Assembly (NCBI GenBank): GCA_964508055.1
Contig: CAZDRI010000007.1
Coordinates: 4,568-68,567, forward strand
Reading direction: 5' to 3'
Length of the DNA stretch: 64,000 nt
From: CAZDRI01 sp964508055
Lineage (GTDB): Bacteria > Pseudomonadota > Gammaproteobacteria > PS1 > Pseudothioglobaceae
Part shown: in pieces, positions 8,826 to 16,463 of the stretch
Layout of the letters: each line of letters opens with the position of its first letter
Numbering within the stretch: position 1 is the first letter of the stretch
The notes under the pieces: generated by a model
Seen by the model: only the letters and a program-made list of their open reading frames with translations
Database searches by the model: none
What the model was told of the DNA's origin: nothing
Position numbers and translations under genes: made by a program

Positions 8826-9656
8826 ATGAGTGAAAATAAAATTAAACGTGAAGAATTTGATGTTGAACTTGGCAAAACTGTTGGTCAACCTTTTGTAAAA
8901 AATCCTATAATATCATCTCGTAATTTGAATGTATTTTATGATGAAGAACAAGCCATATTTGATGTTAATCTTGATATAGGTAAAAATCAAATTGTTGCTA
9001 TGATAGGTCCATCAGGGTGCGGTAAATCAACTTATATAAGATGCTTAAATAGAATGAATGACACTATTGATATTTGTAGAGTTGATGGCACTGTAGAATT
9101 AGATGGTAAAAACATATATACTAAAAAGCAAGACCCTGTTTTACTTAGAGCTAGGGTAGGTATGGTATTTCAAAAACCTAATCCTTTCCCTAAGTCAATT
9201 TATGATAATGTTGCTTACGGTGTGCGTTTACATGGTTTAGCAAAAAATAAAATAGAATTAGATGAAATTGTGGAAAAAAGCCTAACTCAAGCAGGTCTTT
9301 TAAATGAAGTTAAAGATATTATGCATAAACCTGGAACTGGGCTTTCTGGTGGTCAACAACAAAGATTATGTATAGCGAGAACTATAGCAATAAATCCAGA
9401 AGTTATTTTAATGGATGAGCCTACTTCTGCACTAGACCCTATTTCTACTGCACTTATTGAAGAATTAATGGTAGAATTAAGCAAGGATTATACTATTGCT
9501 ATTGTAACCCATTCAATGCAACAAGCTGCAAGGGTATCACACCGCACAGCTTATTTTCATTTAGGATATTTAGTTGAGATAGATGACACTAATAAAGTTT
9601 TTACTAACCCAGAACATCAGCTTACTGAGAACTATATAACTGGTAGATTTGGCTAA
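8826..9656 (+). CDS. pstB: phosphate ABC transporter, ATP-binding protein
   Basis: ATPase that powers phosphate import. The 276-residue sequence has Walker A (GPSGCGKST) near residue 60, Q-loop (VFQKPNPFP), ABC signature (LSGGQQQRL), Walker B (VILMDEPTSALDP) and the switch histidine in VTHSMQQAARVS. The QKPNPFPKS Q-loop is diagnostic of PstB. It precedes phoU by 15 bases with an AGGATTT ribosome-binding region. Confidence 0.97.
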   Translation: MSENKIKREEFDVELGKTVGQPFVKNPIISSRNLNVFYDEEQAIFDVNLDIGKNQIVAMIGPSGCGKSTYIRCLNRMNDTIDICRVDGTVELDGKNIYTKKQDPVLLRARVGMVFQKPNPFPKSIYDNVAYGVRLHGLAKNKIELDEIVEKSLTQAGLLNEVKDIMHKPGTGLSGGQQQRLCIARTIAINPEVILMDEPTSALDPISTALIEELMVELSKDYTIAIVTHSMQQAARVSHRTAYFHLGYLVEIDDTNKVFTNPEHQLTENYITGRFG

Positions 9657-9671
9657 AAAAAGGATTTATAG

Positions 9672-10382
9672 ATGCAAGAACAACAACATACATTACACCA
9701 ATACAATGAAGAAATTGAGGATATTAAAAATAGCATTATTAAAATGGGAAGTTTGGTTGAATCTCAAGTTAAAAATGCTATTAAATCACTTGTAAAAACA
9801 AATATGAAACTAGCTTCTGAAGTTACTAATTTTGATGAAAAAATAAACAAAATGGAAGTAGAAATTGATAATAAATGTACTCAGATTATAGTAAAAAGGC
9901 AGCCTGCTGCTGGAGATTTACGCTTAATAGTTACTATTATGAAAATTGTTACTGATTTAGAAAGAATTGGTGATGAATCTAAGAATATAGCTGAATATAC
10001 GGTAAAACTTATAAAAAAAAATGAAGATACCGAACTTTATAATGAATTAACTGATTTTGGCAATAAGGTAAGAATAATACTTAGCAATTCCTTAGAAGCA
10101 TTTACTAGAATGGATTTAACACAAGCAATAAATAACATGAATAAATCTACTAAGATTGATGATGAGTTTAATAAAATTTCTCGTATATTAATAACATATA
10201 TGATGGAAGATAGTAAAAATATCAAAAATATATTAAGAGTTACTTGGTGTGCTAGAGCTTTAGATAGAATTGGCTCTCATGCTAACAATTTAAATCAATA
10301 TATAGTATATTTAATTAAAGGTGATGATGTCCGTCATATTAGTAATAAAAAAATCACTAAAAGATACATAAATAAAAAATAA
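9672..10382 (+). CDS. phoU: phosphate transport system regulator PhoU
   Basis: Cytoplasmic helical-bundle protein that links Pst transport state to PhoR signalling and dampens the Pho response when phosphate is ample. The 236-residue sequence shows the two PhoU repeats, with the metal-binding DLERIGDESKNIAEY in the first and ALDRIGSHANNLNQY in the second. The length is normal. It lies directly between pstB and phoB. Confidence 0.95.
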   Translation: MQEQQHTLHQYNEEIEDIKNSIIKMGSLVESQVKNAIKSLVKTNMKLASEVTNFDEKINKMEVEIDNKCTQIIVKRQPAAGDLRLIVTIMKIVTDLERIGDESKNIAEYTVKLIKKNEDTELYNELTDFGNKVRIILSNSLEAFTRMDLTQAINNMNKSTKIDDEFNKISRILITYMMEDSKNIKNILRVTWCARALDRIGSHANNLNQYIVYLIKGDDVRHISNKKITKRYINKK

Positions 10383-10390
10383 ACCTATCT

Positions 10391-11077
10391 ATGGTTAAAA
10401 TTTTAATTGTAGAGGATGATAAAGCAATTTTAAAAATGATGAAATTGTTTTTAGAATTTCACAAATATAAAGTTATAACCGCTAAAACTAAAAAAAAAGC
10501 CTTTGAGAAAATCACAGATAAAAATCCAGATTTGCTTATTATAGATTGGATGTTACCTGATGGTAATGGTATTGATTTAATAAGCAGAGTAAGATTAACT
10601 GCTATTTTCAAACAACTACCAATAATTATGTTAACTGCTAAATCTAGCACTGAAGACATAATAAAAGGTCTTAAAACTGGTGCTGATGACTATATGGTAA
10701 AGCCTATTGAACTCAAAGAACTAAATGCTAGAATTATGGCACTACTTAGAAGAACTTATGGTATTAATAAAGGTGCAAAATTAAAGTATGACAATATTAC
10801 TATCAATCTAAAAAAATGCTCATTAAAAATTAATGAAAAATTAATCAAAATTGCTAAAACTGAATTTAAACTACTTTGCTTTTTTATAAAACATAAAGAG
10901 CAAATATTTACTAGAAATCAAATATTAAATTCTGTTTGGGGTCAAAATGCAGTAATAGATGAGCGCACTGTTGATGTTTATATATTAAGACTAAGAAATA
11001 CCTTAAAGCCATATAATGCCGATAAGTTAATACAAAGTATGCATGGTATTGGTTATTTGTTTGACAAAACAAAATAA
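10391..11077 (+). CDS. phoB: phosphate regulon response regulator PhoB
   Basis: DNA-binding response regulator of the phosphate-starvation response. The receiver domain has the acidic pair in VEDD (residues 8-9), the phospho-acceptor Asp52 (LIIDWMLPDGNG), the switch threonine in MLTA and the lysine in DYMVKP. The C-terminal winged-helix domain ends with DVYILRLRNTL and GIGYLF, as in the OmpR/PhoB class. The 228-residue length is typical. It most likely binds the box in front of pstS. Confidence 0.95.
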   Translation: MVKILIVEDDKAILKMMKLFLEFHKYKVITAKTKKKAFEKITDKNPDLLIIDWMLPDGNGIDLISRVRLTAIFKQLPIIMLTAKSSTEDIIKGLKTGADDYMVKPIELKELNARIMALLRRTYGINKGAKLKYDNITINLKKCSLKINEKLIKIAKTEFKLLCFFIKHKEQIFTRNQILNSVWGQNAVIDERTVDVYILRLRNTLKPYNADKLIQSMHGIGYLFDKTK

Positions 11078-11083
11078 ACTGAC

Positions 11084-12352
11084 ATGAAAGTTATTGAAAA
11101 ACACCATATTGCTATTTTATTAAGCATAATTATTATTATATTTTTGCTCACAGGAAAGTGGGTTATAGCTGTTTTGTTGGCTACTATTGGGTATTTATCT
11201 TGGGTTTTATATAAAGTAACACAGTTACAACTTTGGCTTAAAAATGGTGCAGATAAAAAACACATACCTGATAGTCGTGGCATTTGGGAAGATATTATAA
11301 TAAAAATATTAACAATTAAAAAAGTTAATGATGATAGAAAAAAATTAATAAAAACTCTATTAAAAAGATTTAAAAATATTGTAAAAAATCTGCCTTATGC
11401 AATTATATTGTTAAATAATAATAGAATTGAATGGAATAACAAAATAGCAACTAATTTACTAGGTATAAACAAAAAAGACAAAGGCATATTAATTATAAAT
11501 CTAATTCGTGAGCTAAATTTTGTTAATCTAATAAATAAAAATAAAAACAATACTATAGAATTTGACTCGCCGCTAACAAGTGAAATTAAACTTGTAGCAC
11601 AAGCTATAAATATCCATTCAGAATTAAAGCTAATAATCGTTAGAGATATTAGTGAAAGAATACATATAAATGAAATGCGTAATAGCTTTATCTCAAATGC
11701 ATCTCATGAACTTCGCACTCCTCTTACAGTTATTAGTGGCTATTTAGAAATAATGAAAAATTCTAAAGAACTACCTAATTCTCTTACTAAAGCAGTTAGC
11801 ACATCATATAAAAAAGCTGAAAAAATAAACGATATTATTACAGAACTACTTACTTTATCTAAACTTGAATCTACTAATTTAAGTAAAAATGATAATAGTA
11901 ATATAGATGTGAGCAAAATTATTAATAGTATATGTTTAGAATATAAAGAAATAATTAATAAAAATGATATAAATGTTACATCAGACCCTAAGTTAATGCT
12001 CATAGGTTGTGAAGACGAAATAGAAAGTTTATGTAATAATCTTATTTATAATGCAATATTTCATAATAAAGCCAATACTAAAATAGAAATAAAATGGCAG
12101 ATATTAGCTGATAAAAAAGCATTGTTTAGTGTTAAAGATTATGGGATAGGAATAGATGAGATTAATATTAAACACTTAACTGAGCGTTTTTATCAAGTAA
12201 ACAAATCTAAAGAAGGTAGCGGTCTTGGGCTTGCAATTAGTAAATATATTGCAAAACGCCATAATGCTACCTTACAAATAGAAAGTAAGGTTGATTCTGG
12301 CTCTTGTTTTACAGTTATTTTTCCAAAAGAAAGGGTAAAGCTAATAACTTAA
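11084..12352 (+). CDS. phoR: phosphate regulon sensor histidine kinase PhoR
   Basis: Membrane-bound sensor kinase that phosphorylates PhoB. The 422-residue protein starts with two close membrane helices (about residues 8-42), followed by a short PAS-like region, then the dimerisation domain with the phospho-acceptor His208 (NASHELRTPL). The kinase domain shows the N box (NNLIYNAIFHN), DYGIGI and GSGLGLAIS. As in other PhoR proteins it lacks a large periplasmic sensor and probably senses through PstABC-PhoU. It ends 12 bases before the convergent nfuA. Confidence 0.93.
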   Translation: MKVIEKHHIAILLSIIIIIFLLTGKWVIAVLLATIGYLSWVLYKVTQLQLWLKNGADKKHIPDSRGIWEDIIIKILTIKKVNDDRKKLIKTLLKRFKNIVKNLPYAIILLNNNRIEWNNKIATNLLGINKKDKGILIINLIRELNFVNLINKNKNNTIEFDSPLTSEIKLVAQAINIHSELKLIIVRDISERIHINEMRNSFISNASHELRTPLTVISGYLEIMKNSKELPNSLTKAVSTSYKKAEKINDIITELLTLSKLESTNLSKNDNSNIDVSKIINSICLEYKEIINKNDINVTSDPKLMLIGCEDEIESLCNNLIYNAIFHNKANTKIEIKWQILADKKALFSVKDYGIGIDEINIKHLTERFYQVNKSKEGSGLGLAISKYIAKRHNATLQIESKVDSGSCFTVIFPKERVKLIT

Positions 12353-12364
12353 GAGTATAAAAAA

Positions 12365-12958
12365 TTAATTTTTATAATATGCGTTTTCTGTTTGAGAGTG
12401 GTCAGTTACATCTCTAACCTCTTTAATCTCAGGGTATTTTGCTTTAAGTTGTGCCTCTACTCCATTTTTAAGAGTAGCTTTAACTGAACTGCATCCTTGA
12501 CAACCACCACCAAAATTCAACACTACAATCATATCATCAGTAACTTCTATAACTTCAGCAAAACCGCCATGAGACGCAAGTTGTGGACTTATTTCATTAG
12601 CTACAGTGTAAGCAATTTTATCTTTAATTGGAGCATCTTCTGCTGGGGGTTTGCCTTTAGCATTTGGGGCTGAAATAGTAAGTCCTTTACCTCCATTGTT
12701 ATCACTCATTAAAATTTCAGAATCTTTTAAATACTCTTGGATATTTTCAGCAATGTATGCACTAAATCCTTCATAATTGTATGATTTATAATCACTGCTT
12801 AAATCTTTTGGAATACAAAAATCAAAATTTATTTTAGTCATAGCTGTACCTGGATTGTCAATTGTTATTTTTAAGCCTAAGTTTTTTTCACTTTGTTGGG
12901 CAAATAAATCAGCGATATATTTTTCTGCTTCTTTTGTTATTTTTATCATTGTTAGCAA
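12365..12958 (-). CDS. nfuA: Fe-S biogenesis protein NfuA
   Basis: Carrier that delivers 4Fe-4S clusters to target enzymes. The 197-residue protein has a degenerate A-type N-terminal domain lacking the usual cysteine set, and a C-terminal Nfu domain with the cluster-binding CXXC (CQGC, residues 153-156) preceded by SHGGFAEV. The length and two-domain layout match gammaproteobacterial NfuA. An internal ATG at codon 4 is an alternative start. Confidence 0.95.
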   Translation of the reverse strand: MLTMIKITKEAEKYIADLFAQQSEKNLGLKITIDNPGTAMTKINFDFCIPKDLSSDYKSYNYEGFSAYIAENIQEYLKDSEILMSDNNGGKGLTISAPNAKGKPPAEDAPIKDKIAYTVANEISPQLASHGGFAEVIEVTDDMIVVLNFGGGCQGCSSVKATLKNGVEAQLKAKYPEIKEVRDVTDHSQTENAYYKN

Positions 12959-13092
12959 TATTAGTAAAAGTTAATATTCTAACTATTTATTTTTATATAT
13001 GGAAATTAATTTTCTATTTATAGCTTAAGACAAACTCATTAGATAGTAAAATGCAGTGGTTTTTTACTATACAATACCATTTTATTAAACAA

Positions 13093-13186
13093 TATTTGGT
13101 TGGGGTTTGGGTAAGGATAAAATGGTTAAGTTTTGTAACATATTGATATAGCTTTCCTTCCCCAAATAAACAACTTAGGTAAAGAT
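13093..13186 (-). repeat. hairpin repeat element, copy 1 (between aroA and nfuA)
   Basis: Read on the minus strand, this starts with ATCTTTACC and AAGTTGTTT, followed by a G-rich arm, a linker and a C-rich arm. The arms are TTTGGGTAAGG (13106-13116) and CCTTCCCCAAA (13156-13166) with one mismatch. A second element at 15482-15575 in the opposite orientation begins with the same bases and has the same arm layout. The rest of the aroA-nfuA spacer holds nothing else I can identify. Confidence 0.55.
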
Positions 13187-13191
13187 TATCT

Positions 13192-14499
13192 TTATATTTC
13201 TTTGATATTTAATCCTGCTTGCTTTGCTAAATCTATAAAATTTGGAAATGATGTTTTGACATTAGCACAATCATTAATTTGTATTTCATAACCTGATGCT
13301 AAGCCAGCCATAGCAAAAGCCATAGATATGCGGTGATCATGATTAGAATCTATTGGTTTAGTTTGTTTTTTAAATTGCGAGCCATAAATTTTTATACCAT
13401 CATCTAATACTTCTGTCTTAATTCCAAGTTCTGCTAAGCCATCTGCCATAACTTGAATCCTATCACTTTCTTTTACTCTTAATTCTTTTGCTCCTCTAAG
13501 TATTGTCCTACCTTTAGCACAACTTGCAGCTATGAAAATAGCTGGAAACTCATCAATTGCTAATGGAACTAACTTTTTAGGTATGGTTATTGCTTTTAGG
13601 TCTGCTGATTTAACACAAATATCAGCAACTTCTTCTCCTGCTATTTTAGTTTTATTTATAACACTAATATCAGCTCCCATTAATTTTAAAATATCAATAA
13701 CTCCTGTTCTAGTAGGATTAACATTAACTGCTTTTAGAGTTATTTGTGATTTTTTAGCAATAGTTGCACCTACCATAAAAAATGCAGCTGATGAAATATC
13801 AGCAGGCACAATAATTTGAGTTGCTTTAAGTCTATCACCGCCTTTTATTTTAATTTTATTATCAGCTACTTTAATATCATAGCCAAATCCTTGTAACATC
13901 ATCTCACTATGATTTCTAGTTACAGCTTTTTCTGTGATAACACTCTCTCCTTTAGCATAAAGTGCAGCCAATATAATTGCAGACTTTACTTGAGCTGAAG
14001 CAATTGGCATATCATATTTAATTGCTTTTAACTTATTATTAGCAATAATTTCAAGTGGAGGCATACCATTATTAGATTTAATTTTTGCCCCCATCATTTC
14101 TAAAGGTTTAATAATGCGCATCATTGGTCTTTTTGATAAAGACTCATCACCAATTAAAGTAGTATTAAATTTTTGAGCACTTAAAAGCCCAGCGATAAGA
14201 CGCATAGCTGTGCCAGAATTACCTAAATTAAGAGCATTTTTAGGCTGTTTTAATCCATATAAACCTTTACCATAAATAACTACTTTATCGTTATCTCTTT
14301 CAATTTTAATGCCCATACTTCTGAAAGCTTGTAGAGTTCTAAGACTATCTTCTCCTGTTAGAAAACCTGTTATGTGAGTTGTACCTTCACTAATTGCTCC
14401 TAAAATAATACTTCTGTGAGATATTGACTTATCTCCTGGAACTTTTATATCACCTCTTAGAGTATCACTTGGTTTTATTACATAGCTAACTATCGCCAT
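13192..14499 (-). CDS. aroA: 3-phosphoshikimate 1-carboxyvinyltransferase
   Basis: EPSP synthase of the shikimate pathway: joins shikimate-3-phosphate and PEP on the way to chorismate. The 435-residue protein carries GDKSISHR near residue 22, the LGNSGTAMRLIAGLL signature near residue 92 and KELRVKESDRI in the C-terminal half. The length is typical. It overlaps the upstream tyrA by 14 bases, the common gammaproteobacterial tyrA-aroA arrangement, although cmk and rpsA do not follow. Confidence 0.97.
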   Translation of the reverse strand: MAIVSYVIKPSDTLRGDIKVPGDKSISHRSIILGAISEGTTHITGFLTGEDSLRTLQAFRSMGIKIERDNDKVVIYGKGLYGLKQPKNALNLGNSGTAMRLIAGLLSAQKFNTTLIGDESLSKRPMMRIIKPLEMMGAKIKSNNGMPPLEIIANNKLKAIKYDMPIASAQVKSAIILAALYAKGESVITEKAVTRNHSEMMLQGFGYDIKVADNKIKIKGGDRLKATQIIVPADISSAAFFMVGATIAKKSQITLKAVNVNPTRTGVIDILKLMGADISVINKTKIAGEEVADICVKSADLKAITIPKKLVPLAIDEFPAIFIAASCAKGRTILRGAKELRVKESDRIQVMADGLAELGIKTEVLDDGIKIYGSQFKKQTKPIDSNHDHRISMAFAMAGLASGYEIQINDCANVKTSFPNFIDLAKQAGLNIKEI

Positions 14500-15352
14500 G
14501 ATTTTCTATCCAATTATCGCGCAATTGTTTTGCTCTTAACAATTCCTGTTCTAATTTAGTTGTATCTTTATTTTTAATAAGAGTAGCTATATTTGCTAAG
14601 GATTTTTGATATTTTGCTATTTCTTTTAATAAAGCCTTATCATTGTTAATAAAAATATCTCTCCACATAATGCTATCTGAAGATGCTATTCTAGAAAAAT
14701 CTTTAAATCCTCCTGCTGCATAATCATAAGCATTAGGATTATTATCAGTTAAATAATTCATCAAACTAAATGATAATAAATGAGGTAGATGACTAGTCAT
14801 TGCTAATAATTCATCATGTTTTTTAACACTCATAGTCTCAATAATAGCACCTGTATCTTGCCACATTTTTGTTACTTCTTTTATAGCTTTATCTGTTGCA
14901 TTTTTATGATAAGTAAGAATTACCCTTCTATTATTAAAAAGAGCTCCATCTGCTGCTAGAGCCCCACTTTTTTCTTTTCCAGCTATTGGGTGTGCAGGAA
15001 TAAAGTTTTTAGGTATATCACCAAAGACACCTTTTATCATTTTAATAACACTGCCTTTAGTAGAACCAACATCTGTTAGTACCATATTTGGCTTAAAATA
15101 AGGTTTAATATCTTTAAAAATAGCTGCAAAACTTTGAACTGGTGTAGCTATAACTATTACATCAGCATTATCCATAGCTATAGCAATATCTAAACTATAA
15201 TCATCAATTATCTTTAAATTAACTGCTTGTTGAAGATGGGTTTCACTGCGAGAGTAGCCAGTAATTTTGCTAACAGCTTTTTTACTTTTTAATGCTTTTG
15301 CTAAAGAGCCTCCTATTAGCCCAACACCAATAATTACTAACTTTTTAATCAT
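14486..15352 (-). CDS. tyrA: prephenate (arogenate) dehydrogenase
   Basis: NAD(P)-dependent enzyme of tyrosine synthesis. The 288-residue sequence has an N-terminal Rossmann fold (GVGLIGGSLA) and the catalytic-domain motifs SHLPHLLSF and PAHPIAGKEKSG. It lacks a chorismate mutase domain, so it is the monofunctional type. Whether prephenate or arogenate is preferred cannot be read from the sequence. It overlaps aroA by 14 bases and is the first gene of the pair. Confidence 0.93.
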   Translation of the reverse strand: MIKKLVIIGVGLIGGSLAKALKSKKAVSKITGYSRSETHLQQAVNLKIIDDYSLDIAIAMDNADVIVIATPVQSFAAIFKDIKPYFKPNMVLTDVGSTKGSVIKMIKGVFGDIPKNFIPAHPIAGKEKSGALAADGALFNNRRVILTYHKNATDKAIKEVTKMWQDTGAIIETMSVKKHDELLAMTSHLPHLLSFSLMNYLTDNNPNAYDYAAGGFKDFSRIASSDSIMWRDIFINNDKALLKEIAKYQKSLANIATLIKNKDTTKLEQELLRAKQLRDNWIENHGDS

Positions 15353-15481
15353 AGCTGGATATTATACTGTGTTAATTTTTTATACTTTGAATAAAACTAA
15401 TAAGACTTAGGTTGATAATAAAATTGTTGTTTTTTGTATAACATAAGAGTGTTGCAAAATGTAAAAAGCACATTTCACAAC

Positions 15482-15575
15482 ATCTTTACCCAAGTTGTTT
15501 GTATGAGGAAGGGGAGTAAAATCAATAAGTTAAGAAACAATATATCTCCCCTTCCTCAAACTCCATCCCCAATAA
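15482..15575 (+). repeat. hairpin repeat element, copy 2 (between tyrA and the PhzF-like gene)
   Basis: Starts ATCTTTACC and AAGTTGTTT like copy 1. A perfect 12-base stem, GAGGAAGGGGAG (15505-15516) with CTCCCCTTCCTC (15546-15557), encloses a 29-base loop. A weaker pair upstream (GTTGCAAAATGT near 15452 with ACATTTCACAAC ending near 15481) suggests a larger structure. It is inverted relative to copy 1, so the two flank the aroA-tyrA block. A short open frame across this region (15434-15643) overlaps the hairpin and shows no protein features, so I do not call it a gene. Confidence 0.6.
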
Positions 15576-15608
15576 GCTATTTCGCAATGGTCTTAACATG
15601 TCTTGTAT

Positions 15609-16388
15609 TTACACATTTATATAGCCTTCAAGATAAGGAATAGCTTTACCAGCTATAAAAACTTTAGCTCCATTAACTCGGCATAGTAATACCCCTCCTC
15701 TACTTGAAGCTTGATAAGCAATGAGTTTAGTTTTAGTAAGTTTTTCCGCCCAAAATGGAGCAAGTCCAGTATGGATAGAACCAGTAACTGCATCTTCATC
15801 TCCACAAAAATATCTTGATACAAAATCATATTTTGTTGATTTAGCTGTGACCACTACACTATGTGGGGCAAGTTTTTTAAGATATTCTTTATTTTGTTTT
15901 ACATTTATAACATCAGTTTCATTTTTATATACTGCAAAATATGCTTGACTGTTGATTAAAACTTCACTAGGTTTAATAGATAAACCAGACAATAAATCTA
16001 CAGCTATATTAGCAACAGGTTCTGGTTTTCTATTAGGAAAAGCCATTTCAATATAATTATCTGTAGTTTTTGTGGCTATTATTGAACCAACTGCTTTAGC
16101 ATAAATTGTTATATTTTTTAATTGTGGGTTTTGTTTAAAAATAACAAATGCTGCCGCTAAAGTTGCATGACCGCAAAATTCAACTTCTTTTGTTGGTGAA
16201 AACCAGCGGATTTTATAGTGGTCATCATTTACTTTTACTAAATATGCTGTTTCAGCAAGATTATTCTCCAAAGCGATTAACTGCATTAAATTGTCCTTGA
16301 GCCAATCTTTAGTGATAATAACAGCTGCAGAGTTACCGCCAAATTGAGTTTCAGTGAAAGCATCAACAACATTTATTTTTAATTTCAT
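15609..16388 (-). CDS. PhzF family isomerase/epimerase-like protein
   Basis: A 259-residue protein of the PhzF / diaminopimelate-epimerase fold. The N-terminus shows VDAFTETQFGGNSAAVI, the family glycine-rich start, then NLAETAYL with the conserved catalytic glutamate, and FCGHATLAAAFV. Most PhzF-like proteins outside phenazine producers have no known substrate, and no phenazine genes are present. It lies 48 bases downstream of rnr on the same strand, so it may be the last gene of that operon. Confidence 0.88.
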   Translation of the reverse strand: MKLKINVVDAFTETQFGGNSAAVIITKDWLKDNLMQLIALENNLAETAYLVKVNDDHYKIRWFSPTKEVEFCGHATLAAAFVIFKQNPQLKNITIYAKAVGSIIATKTTDNYIEMAFPNRKPEPVANIAVDLLSGLSIKPSEVLINSQAYFAVYKNETDVINVKQNKEYLKKLAPHSVVVTAKSTKYDFVSRYFCGDEDAVTGSIHTGLAPFWAEKLTKTKLIAYQASSRGGVLLCRVNGAKVFIAGKAIPYLEGYINV

Positions 16389-16413
16389 ACTTTTATCTCT
16401 TAATATAAATACT

Positions 16414-16463
16414 AATGCGCTGCAACAAAATCAATTTTAATGCGCTGCAACAAAATCAATTTT
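16414..16463 (+). repeat. 25-base tandem duplication at the end of rnr
   Basis: AATGCGCTGCAACAAAATCA plus ATTTT occurs twice, back to back, at 16414-16438 and 16439-16463, with no difference. The second copy contains the last codons and stop of rnr (encoding KIDFVAAH on the minus strand). The first copy is therefore a non-translated echo of the coding end just after the stop. Perfect identity suggests a recent duplication. Confidence 0.9.

Noticed and set aside
12365..12958. NfuA as a possible A-type carrier with its own cluster in the N-terminal domain
   Set aside because: The N-terminal domain lacks the three-cysteine pattern; only the C-terminal CXXC is present, as in ordinary NfuA.
15434..15643. 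A 69-codon open frame on the plus strand between tyrA and the PhzF-like gene
   Set aside because: It runs through the hairpin repeat, overlaps the end of the PhzF-like gene and has no ribosome-binding site or protein motif.
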